Shown here in pieces: positions 33,601 through 45,390 of a stretch of 64,000 nt of DNA (the stretch's first letter is position 1; every line of letters begins with the position of its first letter). The stretch lies in the NCBI GenBank assembly GCA_008921705.1, contig VFFE01007724.1:186001-250000 (forward strand). Reading direction: 5' to 3'. The position numbers and the translations under genes were made by a program. The notes below the pieces were generated by a model, which was not told the origin of the DNA, made no database searches, and was given only the letters and a program-made list of their open reading frames with translations. The DNA comes from Burhinus oedicnemus. Lineage: Eukaryota > Chordata > Aves > Charadriiformes > Burhinidae.

Positions 33601-35044
33601 TCTTCCCCTGATTGCTTCTGATGGATACCTGCAGGAAAAGCTAGGAAACAGCAGCAAGGTTGTGGCTTATGAATCAAAAGAATATTTTTGTACAGGTCAT
33701 GGTGAAAAAGTTCTCTTCCATTCTGACATATTTCCTAATTCTTCAGGAACTTAAACACTTGGTTTAATTGCTACCGAGGTCAAGGATGGCATTATAAATC
33801 ACTACAGTAAATATCTCCACTTTAAAACCTCTGTGAGATAACAACTGACCTCTGGCTTCTGATCTTACGGTTAAGCAGCTGAGAAAAGAGTTAATAGTTT
33901 GTTTTTAAATATCTGGGAAATAAACGTAGAGGAACCTCTGTCCATTTATTTCATCAGTTATAAAAAAAGCTGTTGACGCCAAGTGCTCTGAAAGGCACAG
34001 ATGAAATGCTAGGTAACAGTTAGATATAATTCCCTTGAAGAACAGTGCGACTTCTCTGCCTTTGATATGAAGAGGCAACGTGCCTGGATTTCCACAAATG
34101 AATGTTGAAAGTGCTTTGGTGTCTGACTGTCCTGGTGGTGGAAGGGGTAACCAAGCTCTCCCCTCCTTGCCCGGACATGGACATGCATGTGCTGGTGACC
34201 GCTCCTGGTGCCTGGCCTTGCACAAGCAAAGGAGGTGGCAGGTGGCTGTTTGGCTTGATAAGCTGCCAGAAAATCCTTTTATCTCCTCTCCCTAAGCAAA
34301 GGCACATGCCCAGCAGACTCATCCTAGCCAAATCCAGCCTGCTGACTGGCACCAGGAGAGCTCTGCTCTACAAAGGGGGTTAGTCTCCCGTTCAGCTCTT
34401 GTTCCAGCTGCACTGATGCAAATTGTCTTTCAAGCTGGGCTTCAGGGATGTCCCAGCTTTCCTGATGCATAGCTACTTTAGGGTAATTCCAACGAAGCTA
34501 AACACTGAGTCAAAAGAAAAACCCTAGGGGAGAAGATGGGGGGAAAAAAATGTCCTGACAAGCTGCCCTGATAATTCAACTCTTGCAGTCATCTGTGAAA
34601 AAGAGACTGTCATGAATGAACTTTCCTCACTTTAGACACAGACAGAAATTGAAAGGCAGGTTTTCCTGAAAGGAAAGAGCCCTGGGTGTGATACAGGGCC
34701 ACCCTTAGCAGCATGGGATAATGGAGCTCCTCTGCTTCAAGCTGTCAAGGGAGGGCCTCGGGACAGGGACACATGTGAGAAAACTTCCTTGCCTCTAAAC
34801 AAGGCAGAAATATTTATGTATGCCTTCAAGGTAGTTTACTTTTTTCTGATGTTTTAGTCCTACTTGACATAGCATTTATAGCACCATAACAAAAGGTGGT
34901 GATGCATACTGCTGGAATGAGAGAGGAATATTTTTCCTAATACCAGCTCAGCTCTTCAACTCATACATCCATTGCCCACCTCTTCCCACAGTGGTGAAAC
35001 TCATTCACCGCATTTTTGAAGATGAACAAGGGATTGTGGATCAT
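30676..35044. other. Intergenic, no gene recognised
   Basis: AT-rich in 31700-33900, with short GT/TA-rich stretches near 33003-33050 and 33150-33180. No repeat family, RNA gene or credible exon is seen. Confidence 0.65.
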
Positions 35045-35200
35045 CAAAAGGCCTTGGCTGGACTCCATGAGGTTCCTGCCAGCCCATTTCTCCAGCTGGT
35101 TGGGGTCTTTCTGAACAGCAGCCCTGTCTTCCAGTGTAGTGACTGCTCCTCCCACTTGATGTTGTCTGCAATTCCTCCTTCAATGATGAGGGTAACGTAG
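35045..35200 (-). mobile_element. Old CR1 LINE internal (reverse-transcriptase) fragment
   Basis: The segment with GGCCTTGGCTGGA, CCATGAGGTTCCTGCCAGCC, CATTTCTCCAGCTGG and GATGTTGTCTGCAATTCCTC matches the reversed CR1 coding region between the MKFNKAKC and DDTKL-type motifs. The corresponding part of 60443-61291 is near 61210-61280. It has several substitutions and indels and no open frame, so it is an ancient copy. Confidence 0.65.
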
Positions 35201-35834
35201 AGCTCAGAGAGAACTTTTCAGATGCCATCTGGAAATAAAGACAGAGAAGGCACTTTCCTTTTCATGCACCTCGCCACCCTGAGGTCCTTAGAAAGAGACC
35301 TCTTTTGCAGATGAGCCTGGAAGAAGCTTTAAACGTTCCTGCTTCGCATGTGTGCTTGTGTTCTGTCCTGAAAAGCCTCCAGCTGCTGTTACACTGAGAC
35401 ACTGAGATGTTCAGCCTCCCACTGAGGACCTTTATTGACTTGCTAGAAACAGGAAGCAATTTCAAAGCCTTTTTTCATACACCTATTGACTTTCCCATCG
35501 CTCCTTTAAAGGCTTATTGGATCTTCCGATAGTGACTAATGATGTTATCACTAAAGAATTCATTAATCCTGAAAAATGTCTGCCATCCGTGGAGTTGAGC
35601 AAAGAAACTGAAAAGAAGACATTGTAGGAAAAATAAGTATCATGTTCTTAATGAAATTCCAAGAAGATAGTTAAATGATAATAGATTTTACCTTCTTAAT
35701 AGTGCTATGGCGTTAACTCAGTGAATAGCCAAAGGAATGAATGGCATAAAAGTGTGCAAGAGACAAAAACAAGTTTAAGTCCTTGTTTCTGCAATTATTT
35801 CTGCTGAAGTCTGGGTCTGATATAGGAAAATGTT
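35201..35834. other. Gap between two old CR1 pieces
   Basis: No clear repeat or gene is seen. The two flanking CR1 pieces lie in opposite orientation, so they are separate insertions rather than parts of one element. Confidence 0.6.
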
Positions 35835-36245
35835 GGGGAAGTCCAGCAGAGGCCACGAGGATGGTCGGGGCTGGAGCTCTGCAAACAAAAGCTGATGGAG
35901 CTGGGCTTGTTCAGCCTGGATGAAGGACAGCTTCAGGGGGGTCTCACTCTGCCTACCTGGAGGGTTATCGAGGAGCTTCACAACAGTGTGCAGCAGGAGA
36001 ATGAGAGGCAGGAGTCATAAATTCAAAGAAGAGATTCCAGTTGCATATAAGGAAAGAAATTTCACTGAGGACAGTCAGGCTGCCCAGAGAGCTTGTGCAG
36101 TCTCCATCCTTGGAGGTTTCAAGACCCAACTGGATAAAGCCCTGAGCAGCCCGGTCTGATCTCACAGATGACTCTGCTTAGAGCAGGAGTTTGGACTGGA
36201 GGTATCTGAAGTCCATCCCAAAGTGGCTGATTCTACTTCCAATTG
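35835..36245 (+). mobile_element. Old CR1 LINE 3' fragment
   Basis: On the + strand it reads like a diverged CR1 3' end: CCAGCAGAGGCCACGAGGAT, then GAGCTGGGCTTGTTCAGCCT, GGCTGCCCAGAGAGCTTGTG and CATCCTTGGAGGTTTCAAGA. It ends with AAGTCCATCCCAAAGTGGCT and GATTCTA. Short frames on either strand here are remnants, not genes. It is clearly older than the copies at 44319 and 60443. Confidence 0.85.
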
Positions 36246-39200
36246 TGTAGCAGTTTGCTAGGACTTCTAAAGGAGATCACCACCGTAGAGATGAATATGT
36301 TTTATCTTCACTGCTTTAAGTATGTCTGTCTTTACAATGAAACAAGCTAACTTGCCAGTCCGTATTCATATATCCAGATCATAAGAACCTAGAGACAATG
36401 ATAAAACCACTAGGGAAAAAAACAAGGCATGTTACTTACTGTACGAGTCTAAATCCTCTTACAGCCTGTCCCCCAGCAAAAAGATAGGTTTTTACATTAA
36501 GAGGTGCAACACCCTGGAAAAGGAATAATGACCACAAACAACAATTCCTAACTCCTGCAAGTGGAATGAAAAATCCCACACAAATCTGTCTGATCTCTGC
36601 TGTTGAAGTGCTCCCATTCATACTAATCTATTCCAAAGATCACATTACTCCTTCACTGCGAGCGCCTCCATTCACACAGGCACTCGTCCAGAATTATGTT
36701 GAGAACATATTGCAGAAGCCCTGCACTTCAGAGCTAAAAAACATGTGCTAAACCAGACAGACATTTCCAAGAAGAGAACACATGCATGAAGTTTAAACTG
36801 CTCCATACACGGCAGAAAATCTATGTTCTCTGCAGGACTACATCCCTAATCGTTTTGCAACCATATACACAGGGTGAAAAGCTTCAGACCATCAGAAAAG
36901 ATGGTGCTTCCTCTGCCTGCAGCAAGAGCATATTGCTGGCTGTAAGTAATGCAGGTTGTTAATAAAAAAAGCTTATTTATTTTTGCACAAATATGGTTAT
37001 GAAACATATTTAAATAGCACAGTAATGAGCTTGAGCTGGTTATGTACATTACATTTTCACGTTCGCTATGAAAACTAATGCCAGCTTAAATATATGCATA
37101 CACTTCAAATGTAGAGAGCTTTTAGCAAATGAAAAGTGTATTGCAAAGGAGTTTAAAGATAAAATATTCTGTTATAAATCCACAGAAGAAAGTCTTATCT
37201 GAATTACTGACTCAGGTTGCTAAGGTGAAGAACCAGTAGAATCTTGTCAATATGAAGTTTGACCTGGTTTTGCTTCAGAATTGGAAGGCCACCTACTCAA
37301 CTATTATATTGGTATGGAGAGGCAGTGTATTTCTGAAGGCAGAGTGGCTTGTACAAATAAAGGAATAGCTGTCCATATAGTACTGTAGGATTAGGTGCAT
37401 TAATGCTGGAGGGTTTTGTTTTATCAAATTGATTTATACTGATTCCAGAAGTGCTCAAAAAATGTGAGGGTGCTTGGGATTCTCCAGTTGCTGTCTCTCT
37501 CATTCTTCTAGTTCGTGGACAAGCAGAGAAAAAAATCTTTCCTGAAAGCGGAAGGAAATTATTGTATAGAGTATTATGTTCAAACTAACTACCAGAGCAA
37601 AAACTAAAACCTAAATGGAAAAAGAACAGCAGAGTTTCCATTTCTGGGATGGAATGATATTCTCATGACTGAACAATTTAATACGTATGACTTGTAACTT
37701 CTCTGCATGGGTCTGTCATCTTTTTAAATGCCATTAAACCTCAGTGTCAAAATACCTATTAAGAAAGTGGCTGTTGTTGAGAAAGAGATAATAAAAATCA
37801 GGTAGATTAATGGACTGTACGGGAAACTTCACTCCAGAAATAATGAAGCTCATAAACTGAGCTTTGCCATTTACATCCACATCCTAAATCAACCAAGCAC
37901 TTTAATACACCCAGCTCTGACCAAGAGCGATTTACCAGCCATGGAAAGTGAGAACTTAATAAAATTTTGTATACACTCAATCTGCAATATTAGGTCATAT
38001 AGAAATAGAACAACAAAGTTTCAAATGATGCTTCTTTTCTTCTTCCTTCAGAAACATTGAATATCTAGGAAACAGAACACTGGATTTTGGCTTCCTGTAA
38101 GTCGATATAAATCCTTAATGAGGTACACATAGCCCATTTGTGCAAAGGATCATGTTCGGGTAACAAGTGGGGAAGGGATTTTCTGCATGGTAGGAATATG
38201 CACTAGCCAGTAGAGCTGCGGTTATAGGTCATGAATAACCACACGGATCTATAGTCACTCCAGAGCCTGCCAAAAGCAATTGCTTCTGGACTGCTAGAGC
38301 TTCCAAATCCACCTACTCAATGCCTGAAACTGACAGTTGAGCATCTGGACCAACATTATGGCAACATGAAAATAGTATCATCTGTGTCAATAAGCATCCA
38401 CTAATATCTCTGGCCATTGATTTCTGCTACCATTTTAGAACATAATTTTATTTCAGTTATTAGATTTTGGAAAAGGATAAAGGAGATAAGAAGCTGGTGT
38501 TTGAAATAACCATTTGAGATGAAAAACAGAAATAATGACAAATTCTGTAGCTACTCACAATATTCACAGTTCTTTTAAAACAACTGACTTTGTTACATAC
38601 CAATACAATAAATACACTCTTAGCTTTTCGAAGTGGATGTGAATATACGTATATTCAATAACTGATTTTCATTTGCTGTATAAACACTGATCTCTTGTTC
38701 AAATGAGAGACCAATTTGTAATGTAATGAATTCTAAAAATTATCAGATTTGGGCAAAATAGAGGCATTCTTGGAATATAATTCACAGCAAAATCAAAACA
38801 TTTAGGTAGCTGAAGTGATGCACTGTAAGAACCTGTTCAAACAACAAACTCTCAAATAACCCATGGAATGTTAAAATGGAAGACAATAAAACTGAAAATT
38901 TTTTTGCCTCTTCTTTCTGCTAAACCCCATGAGATAAATTTGCACCACATTTTAAACCTACAGTTAATAAAAATTAATAAAATAACAGAAGAAGAATATT
39001 CACAATCTCAAGATGAAATTGTATCTTTCCATCAGTTAGCACAATTTTCTTATTCTCATATTGTCCTCATTAGTCTGGTTTTTTCTACACAAATAATCTT
39101 CCGGAAATATCATCTAATTTGTTTCCATGTGAAATATTATTCAAGACTGGATTTCGAACTAGCAGAAGCATTAATTCGTAAAACTTACTATTTTAGGGTT

Positions 39201-42200
39201 TTGTGCTGTAAGAGATGGCTTTTATTTCCATCAGATAACTCCACTAGAAACTACTAACTTATGAACTGCTGAAATGGCTGAAATGGTGAAGACCTCAAGC
39301 AACCCACTCAGGCCAGTGGAATATTTGCATTCTCTTCAGTAGCCTTCACATCAAACCCTTAACCCAACACCTAAGCTCCTGAGATCATCCCCACCTCCTT
39401 TGGTGACCCATTCTTAACATGATTCTCAGTCCCTGAAGACAGTATCAGCCATAGGTCAGGTCCTCTCTCACTTGGGAACTAATGCTACAGGTTACTCCGT
39501 GCTTACTAGGTGCATCACCTGTCCCAGCTACACAATACTGTATGGGCTGAACTCAGTCATAGAGTACACAAGGGAAAATTCATGCCAGTAGTGATTTGAC
39601 CCAATTTCTGTATGTCTCAGTTCACTAATTTGCTAAATGAGAGTGGCATCTATCCCGTAAGTAAACTGAAAAGTTTAATGGTGCATTTAAACAGGTTTTA
39701 AATTCCAAGCAGGATGAATAGGCAAAATTACAAAAGAGACCATGAAATAAAATCTTGCCAAAATTCTGTTTGCATCATTTAAAATGTTTTAATTCTATAA
39801 TGTTGAGATAGGTTTCCCCAGGCTCCCAGAAAATAAGCAGCTCGGTAAAGGAACGAGTAGGAGCAAACCTCTTATGAGAAAGGTTCACCTATTTCTAATG
39901 CCAGGAATAAACCAAAGTTGAGAGGCAATATGAGTGCTTACCTGGGCTTTGCTCCTTTATAATGCTCATGGATTTACCTGTCTTTTAATTGAACTCAACA
40001 GTACAAAGTGGTAATATTACTCTTTAGTTATCCACCTCTAAGTTTACCTTTGAAACTTATTTCCAACTTATATCATTATATTTAAAAATCAATCCTGATT
40101 TCCCCAGTGCCATACAAAAGAGAGTAAATTCCTACATGTTTCCAAACAGAGTAAATTGATCCTTTACTGGAGAGCTAGTAACACTTTTTCCACCTTATCT
40201 TTCTGTGCTTTCTTTATTCCTGGACTGTCTCAAGAATCCCACCATTTCTCAACAAGATTGTATTTCTAACCTCTTTCCACAAACTGAATGAGACATTTTT
40301 CCACAGAACAGGAGCAAAACGCTTGCAGTAAGATAAGATCAGCTTTCCACAAAAAGCTTCCACTCTAACATGAACTAGCTGGGGATGATTTAGAAACCAC
40401 TGTGAAAGTTCTAAAAAATTTATTCTGTTTAGACAACTAGTTTCATTTTTTCTGTATTCAAGTTTAATTCTGCCCTTATTAAAATGGCTTTTTTGCTATC
40501 CTCTCACTCGATGAACAGAGATGATCTGGCACAATTTTCCCATCAGATTGCAGCAATATCCATCTCAAAGGCCGTGCCCAGCCTGTGACTGCTTTGTTGG
40601 GTGCTGGCAGATGAATCCTCAGTCCTCAGCCCATGATGTTCTCCAGGCAGTCGCTGATTTGGGTGGCTGATGGGCAATGGAGGTGGTCTCCAGGCTACTG
40701 CACCTCCACACTGCAGTGTGGCCACCACTGTTGGCATATGTAAACTCATTGCTGGCCCCTCTGCGATGTACACAAGCATGTAAACAAGAGAGACTTAGCC
40801 CGTGGTAGATCCCAGCGTCCAACTGTGAAACCGCCAGCAAGCCCACAGTGGCCTGACATTATTCCAAAGACCAGAGCTATTTAAATATGAACAAGTGATC
40901 ACTTTGCTCCTGTCCAAAACTGTCACTCATCAGTGGGACAATTGTGCCTGCTGATAGCCTCGCAGATGCGGCCGATCTGTTTCCCTGGCGTGGGACGGCT
41001 GACCATGTGCGAGCTGCTGGCAGGAGGCAGCTTGGCTGCACATCAAGCAGGTGCGAGATGTGAAGGGGATGGAAAAACTAGTGACTCTGCCTACAAAACT
41101 AACTGGGGCTTTAGTACATCTAGGGCAGGCTCAGGGGTGACCTGCACATGGCACAGCAATGATTTTAAGGTAGTAGGTTTATGAGTGTGTGCTTCACAGA
41201 CGCACACTGGGCAACAGGTCACGGTAGCTCTGGGAACAAAAGAACCAGAAAAAAACAGAGAAATGGTCTATTTTACATCTTCAGTTTGCAAGGACAGATG
41301 CTGTAAAGCAGACATGATATTAGGGCTCTGTGTTAATTTCCTTCAGATTACAGTGAAACGTAAAGATAAGGTTTAGTTTCATGGGAACTGTGCCTGGCTG
41401 GACCTGTACCAGCTGCCTGATGTGCTTACTTAAGAGTAATGTGGTCTAGATTCATTTCTCAGAGACCCGTTTCCCATTACTGTTTTACGTGCATACCAGA
41501 GGAGCGCTGTGCAGAGTCACCAAGAAAGGATACTGAGACTGCCAAGGCAAAAGTGCAAGCAGCTTAACAAGAGCAGTCTGTTGCCAGTGTTGTCCCCAAA
41601 TGCAAAGCCAATGCTGATTAAATGACATGTGACAAATGTGCAAAATGCACAAGGTCACCTGTAAGAGAGTTAGTTCCGTGCCCTCTTCCTGGAGGAGGTA
41701 CAAATTTCTCACTGCCTATATAGGGCAAGAATTACTTCTGCTGCATCAGTTTCACACATCAAGCAAATTTAGGTTAGGAGGTGATGGGAGCAGGAGGAGG
41801 GCAAGTCGAAATGGCCACCTAGTTCCTTGCTCTGGAAATCAGGGCTGAATGTCCTCACTGAGGTGCACAGACAGGTGTTCTTCTATCACAGGGTCAGACT
41901 GGAAGAGTAAGTTGTCCAGGCTAGTATTTATCCCACACATCCTCAGTAATGTGGATTTATACACAGAGTACCTGACTTTAGCTTTGAGAGCCAGAGGTGG
42001 TTTGGCTACAGATATATCCTTGTCTGGGGGAGTTAGGAAGGCAGGGGAAACAGGTCAAGTGATAATATCACGAGAAGTTCTCTCTTGGCTCATCTCCTAT
42101 TCTCTGTTCAGAATCACAGCATGCTTAACTGGATCTTTCCAGCCCAGAGCAACAAACCTAATTTCTAATGTTCTTAATTGCTTTTTCTTTTCTTCTCTCC

Positions 42201-44318
42201 CAGCTGGCAGATGGACCTGTACCATATCAGCAAGGCTTTGTGTTGTGCTTGCAAGAATGATAATACAGCCAACAAAATTATTTTATTTCCTGATCTGTGC
42301 ATACTGCAAAGTTCAGTAAGCAGCATTTGGTCTTTATTTATTTTCATTCTCAGCTCTTGCCTGAGATCAGAAATGATTTCTGCTGTATTTTGTTTGCTTT
42401 TATTATATGGAGTTTTGAATTGTCACAAAGAATGGTTTTTGGAAACAAGCCAAGCTTGCTGAAGCTTTGCAATGGATGTAGAAAGGCAAAGGATGCTGTA
42501 GGACAGCACACAGCAAAGCACGCTTGTAGAGTCTACCAACAAACAGGGATAAAAGAAGATGACTTCTATCACATGTATCAACCAAGAAACACACACATCT
42601 GGGGCTGGATATAGTGAAGATTTTAGTTACAATTGCCTGCCTTTAGAGGTAGGCTAAAGATTCAACTCACAGCAGAGACACCCTCAAATGTAGCCTCACA
42701 TTCAGTAATAAACTTCACAATTTGAACATCTACAGAATCAGCACAAGTCTTTTTCTGCTCTCTTGCTGTTTTACTGGGTTATGGAGCAGTGTTTCAGAGT
42801 CGTATTTGTGCCAAACTTATGGAATGAACCTGCCTTCATACTCTTGGAGATATATATATATGTAATTGTCCTGCCCCTCTGAAAAGGATATCTGACTGAG
42901 GAATATGAGATGCATTCAAATTCAAGATTTAAAAACTTCAAAGACTGCAAAATCGTAAGAGGTGGTGCAGGTGACCTGCTAAGTGTTGGTGTGTTACACT
43001 TGGTGAAGGAAAAGATGGGTGGAATTGACTTCAAGAGGTTTTGGTATGAGCTATTTTGAACTGACTACCAGTCCACCTACAGAGAAGTCAGGCTAAATAG
43101 TCCCTTCTGATAGGAAAGATCCTTAGTCTCTAATTAGTTATTTAATGTTTTATATAAAAATTGCATTTTTTTTCCTGAGGTAATTTCAATACTGCATAGT
43201 TGTGTCCTTCTCAAACATCATGCTGTAGAAGGAAAAATTCAGTTTTCTCCTTTATAACCCTTACCGTCTAAGACTGCATGTGGAAAAGCAATGCACAAAT
43301 GCATGAAAAGTTTGGCTTCTCCTTGCAGAAGGGGACTCAAGAAAATTGCTATTTCTACTAGGGTGACTTTGATTTTAGCATTATTTTCTTTTCCACTGAG
43401 TGATCTGATGAGGAGACAGTCACAGCAGATAGCATGGAGTGCAACGCTGTGCCCCAAAGAAGGCTGTGAGAGAGCATGAAATTAGTTCAGCTAGTGTTTG
43501 TGCTAAATAACATTAATTTAAATATGCTTCTAATGTGGAAAAAAAAAAACAGGCTGGGACCTTTTCAGCCTTTGAGCATTACAACTGATTATGGCTGTGC
43601 TTATGGAGCTGTCGCTGAGCCAGCTAGGGGAACCCAGGACTGCAGCTTTCAGTGCTCTCCCAAGGAGGAGCAGGGTGTTATCTCCTCCGGGGGAGTGAAA
43701 GAGCAATGAACCAGCTGTGGAGACCTCATTGGATCAGGAAATCAGCCCCATAGGGAGCTTCTGCCTCTCAAAGACAGCTTGACATCACCAGCCTGCCTTT
43801 AGGGCTGTCAACATTTTACAAGCTCTGGGTTAGTGAATTGTGAATCCAGACCTTTCCTTAATACATCCAGTTAATTATGTAAATCCCAAGGCTTTCATAT
43901 GGCTCCATTCTCAGTTAGGCAAACTGCAAGTGCCTGTATGGGTCAGAAGAACCAGAGTTTAATTTGCACCACCGGAGATGGAAGCATCAGATTCAAAGTT
44001 CACACCTATATCTGCTGTTAAGTAATGTCAGGGTATTTCATATGGGAGTGGATTTTGGTTTTAACCATGTGTCACCTCCTGGCTGAAATTGTGCATTTTC
44101 TGTATCTGCGTTGCTTTACATTATTTGCAGGGACCAACTAATCTTTTGGTGAGTGATTTCTACCAAACTCAAGTAAACATAGACAGAAATTTTCCCCTGG
44201 AGTCACAGACATTTGTTCTTGCTTCTCTCTTCTTCACTGGCTGACCCGTTTTCAATTGAGTTTGTGTTGGCTGAACTTTCATGCAAAGACAGAGAGGATA
44301 TGGAAAAAATAAATAAAT
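36246..44318. other. Intergenic, no gene recognised
   Basis: About 8 kb, AT-rich. It holds an 18-bp perfect palindrome at 38640-38657, a short (AT)n at about 42850-42861 and an A10 run near 43540. Near 43040-43130 a short stretch (TAAATAGTCCCTTCTGATAG) weakly recalls an ancient CR1-like tail. The frames at 38868-39257 (129 codons) and 41849-42319 (156 codons) match nothing known to me. Confidence 0.6.
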
Positions 44319-45390
44319 TATAGAATCATGGATTCATAGAATCATGGAATTGTCCAGGTTGGAAGGGACCTTTAAGATCATTGAGTCCAACCATCAACAT
44401 ATCACTGCCAAAACCACCACTAAACCATGTCCCTCAGCACCACATTTACCCGTCTTTTAAATACCTCCAGGGATGGTGACTCAACCACTTCCCTGGGCAG
44501 CCTGTTCTGATGCTTGACAACACTTTCTGTGAAGAAATTTCTCCTAATATCCATCCTAAACCTCCCCTGGTGCAACTTGAGGCCATTTCCTCTTGTCCTA
44601 TCACCTGTTACTTGGGAGAAGAGACCGACCCCCACCTCTCTACAACCTCCTCTCAGGCAGTTGTAGAGAGCGATAAGGTCTGCCCCTGAGCCTCCTCTTC
44701 TCCAGACTAAAAAAACCCAGTTACCTCAGCAGTTTCTCATCAGACTTGTGCTCTAGACCCTTCACCAGCTTCGTTGCCCTTCTCTGGACACGCTCCAGCA
44801 CCTCAATGTCTTTCTTGTAGTGAGGGGCCCAAAACCGAACACAGTAATTGAGGTGGGGCCTCACCAGTGCCGAGCACAGGGGCACAATCACTTCCCTACT
44901 CCTGCTGGTCACACTATTTCTGATATAAGCCAGGATGCTGTTGGCCTTCTTGGGCACCTGGGCACACTGATGGCTCATATTCAGCCGGCTGTCGACCAAC
45001 ACCCTCAGGTCCTTTTCCACCAGGCAGCTTTCCAGCCACTCTTCCCAAGCCTGTAGTGCTGCATGGGGTTGTTGTGACCCATGTGTGGGACCCAGCACTT
45101 GGCCTTGTTGAATCTCATACCACTGGCCTCAGCCCACCGATCCAGCCTGTCCAGATCCCTCTGTAGAGCCTTCCAACCCTCAAGCAGGTTGACACTCCTG
45201 CCTAACTTGGTGTTGTCTGCAAACTTACTGAGGGTGCACTCGATCCCCTCATCCCCATCATTGATAAAGATATTAAACCATATCAGCCCCAATACTGAGC
45301 CTTGTGAACACCACTTGTGACCAGCCGCCAACTGGATTTAACTCCATTCACCACCACTTTTTGGGCCTGGCTATTCAGCTGGTTTTTATC
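44319..45390 (-). mobile_element. CR1 LINE, 1.07 kb, 5'-truncated
   Basis: The left edge has three ATAGAATC/ATGGATTC-type octamers and the reversed CR1 end. Minus-strand frames at 45005-45331 ([44 protein letters not shown]), 44721-45098 ([40 protein letters not shown]) and 44420-44635 ([20 protein letters not shown]) are successive parts of the reverse-transcriptase ORF, split by frameshifts. The right end fades after the stretch CCAACTGGATTTAACTCCAT and TTTGGGCCTGG, near 45390. It is the same subfamily as 58766-59060 and 15061-15190. Confidence 0.95.

Noticed and set aside
38868..39257. 129-codon + strand frame
   Set aside because: Lysine/isoleucine-rich product expected from AT-rich DNA, with no motif or neighbour to support it.
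41849..42319. 156-codon + strand frame
   Set aside because: It starts with ATG but shows no family similarity, and overlapping frames of similar length exist in the same stretch.
42770..43130. Possible ancient CR1/L3-like tail
   Set aside because: Only a short stretch near 43090 resembles a CR1 end; too weak to list as an element.
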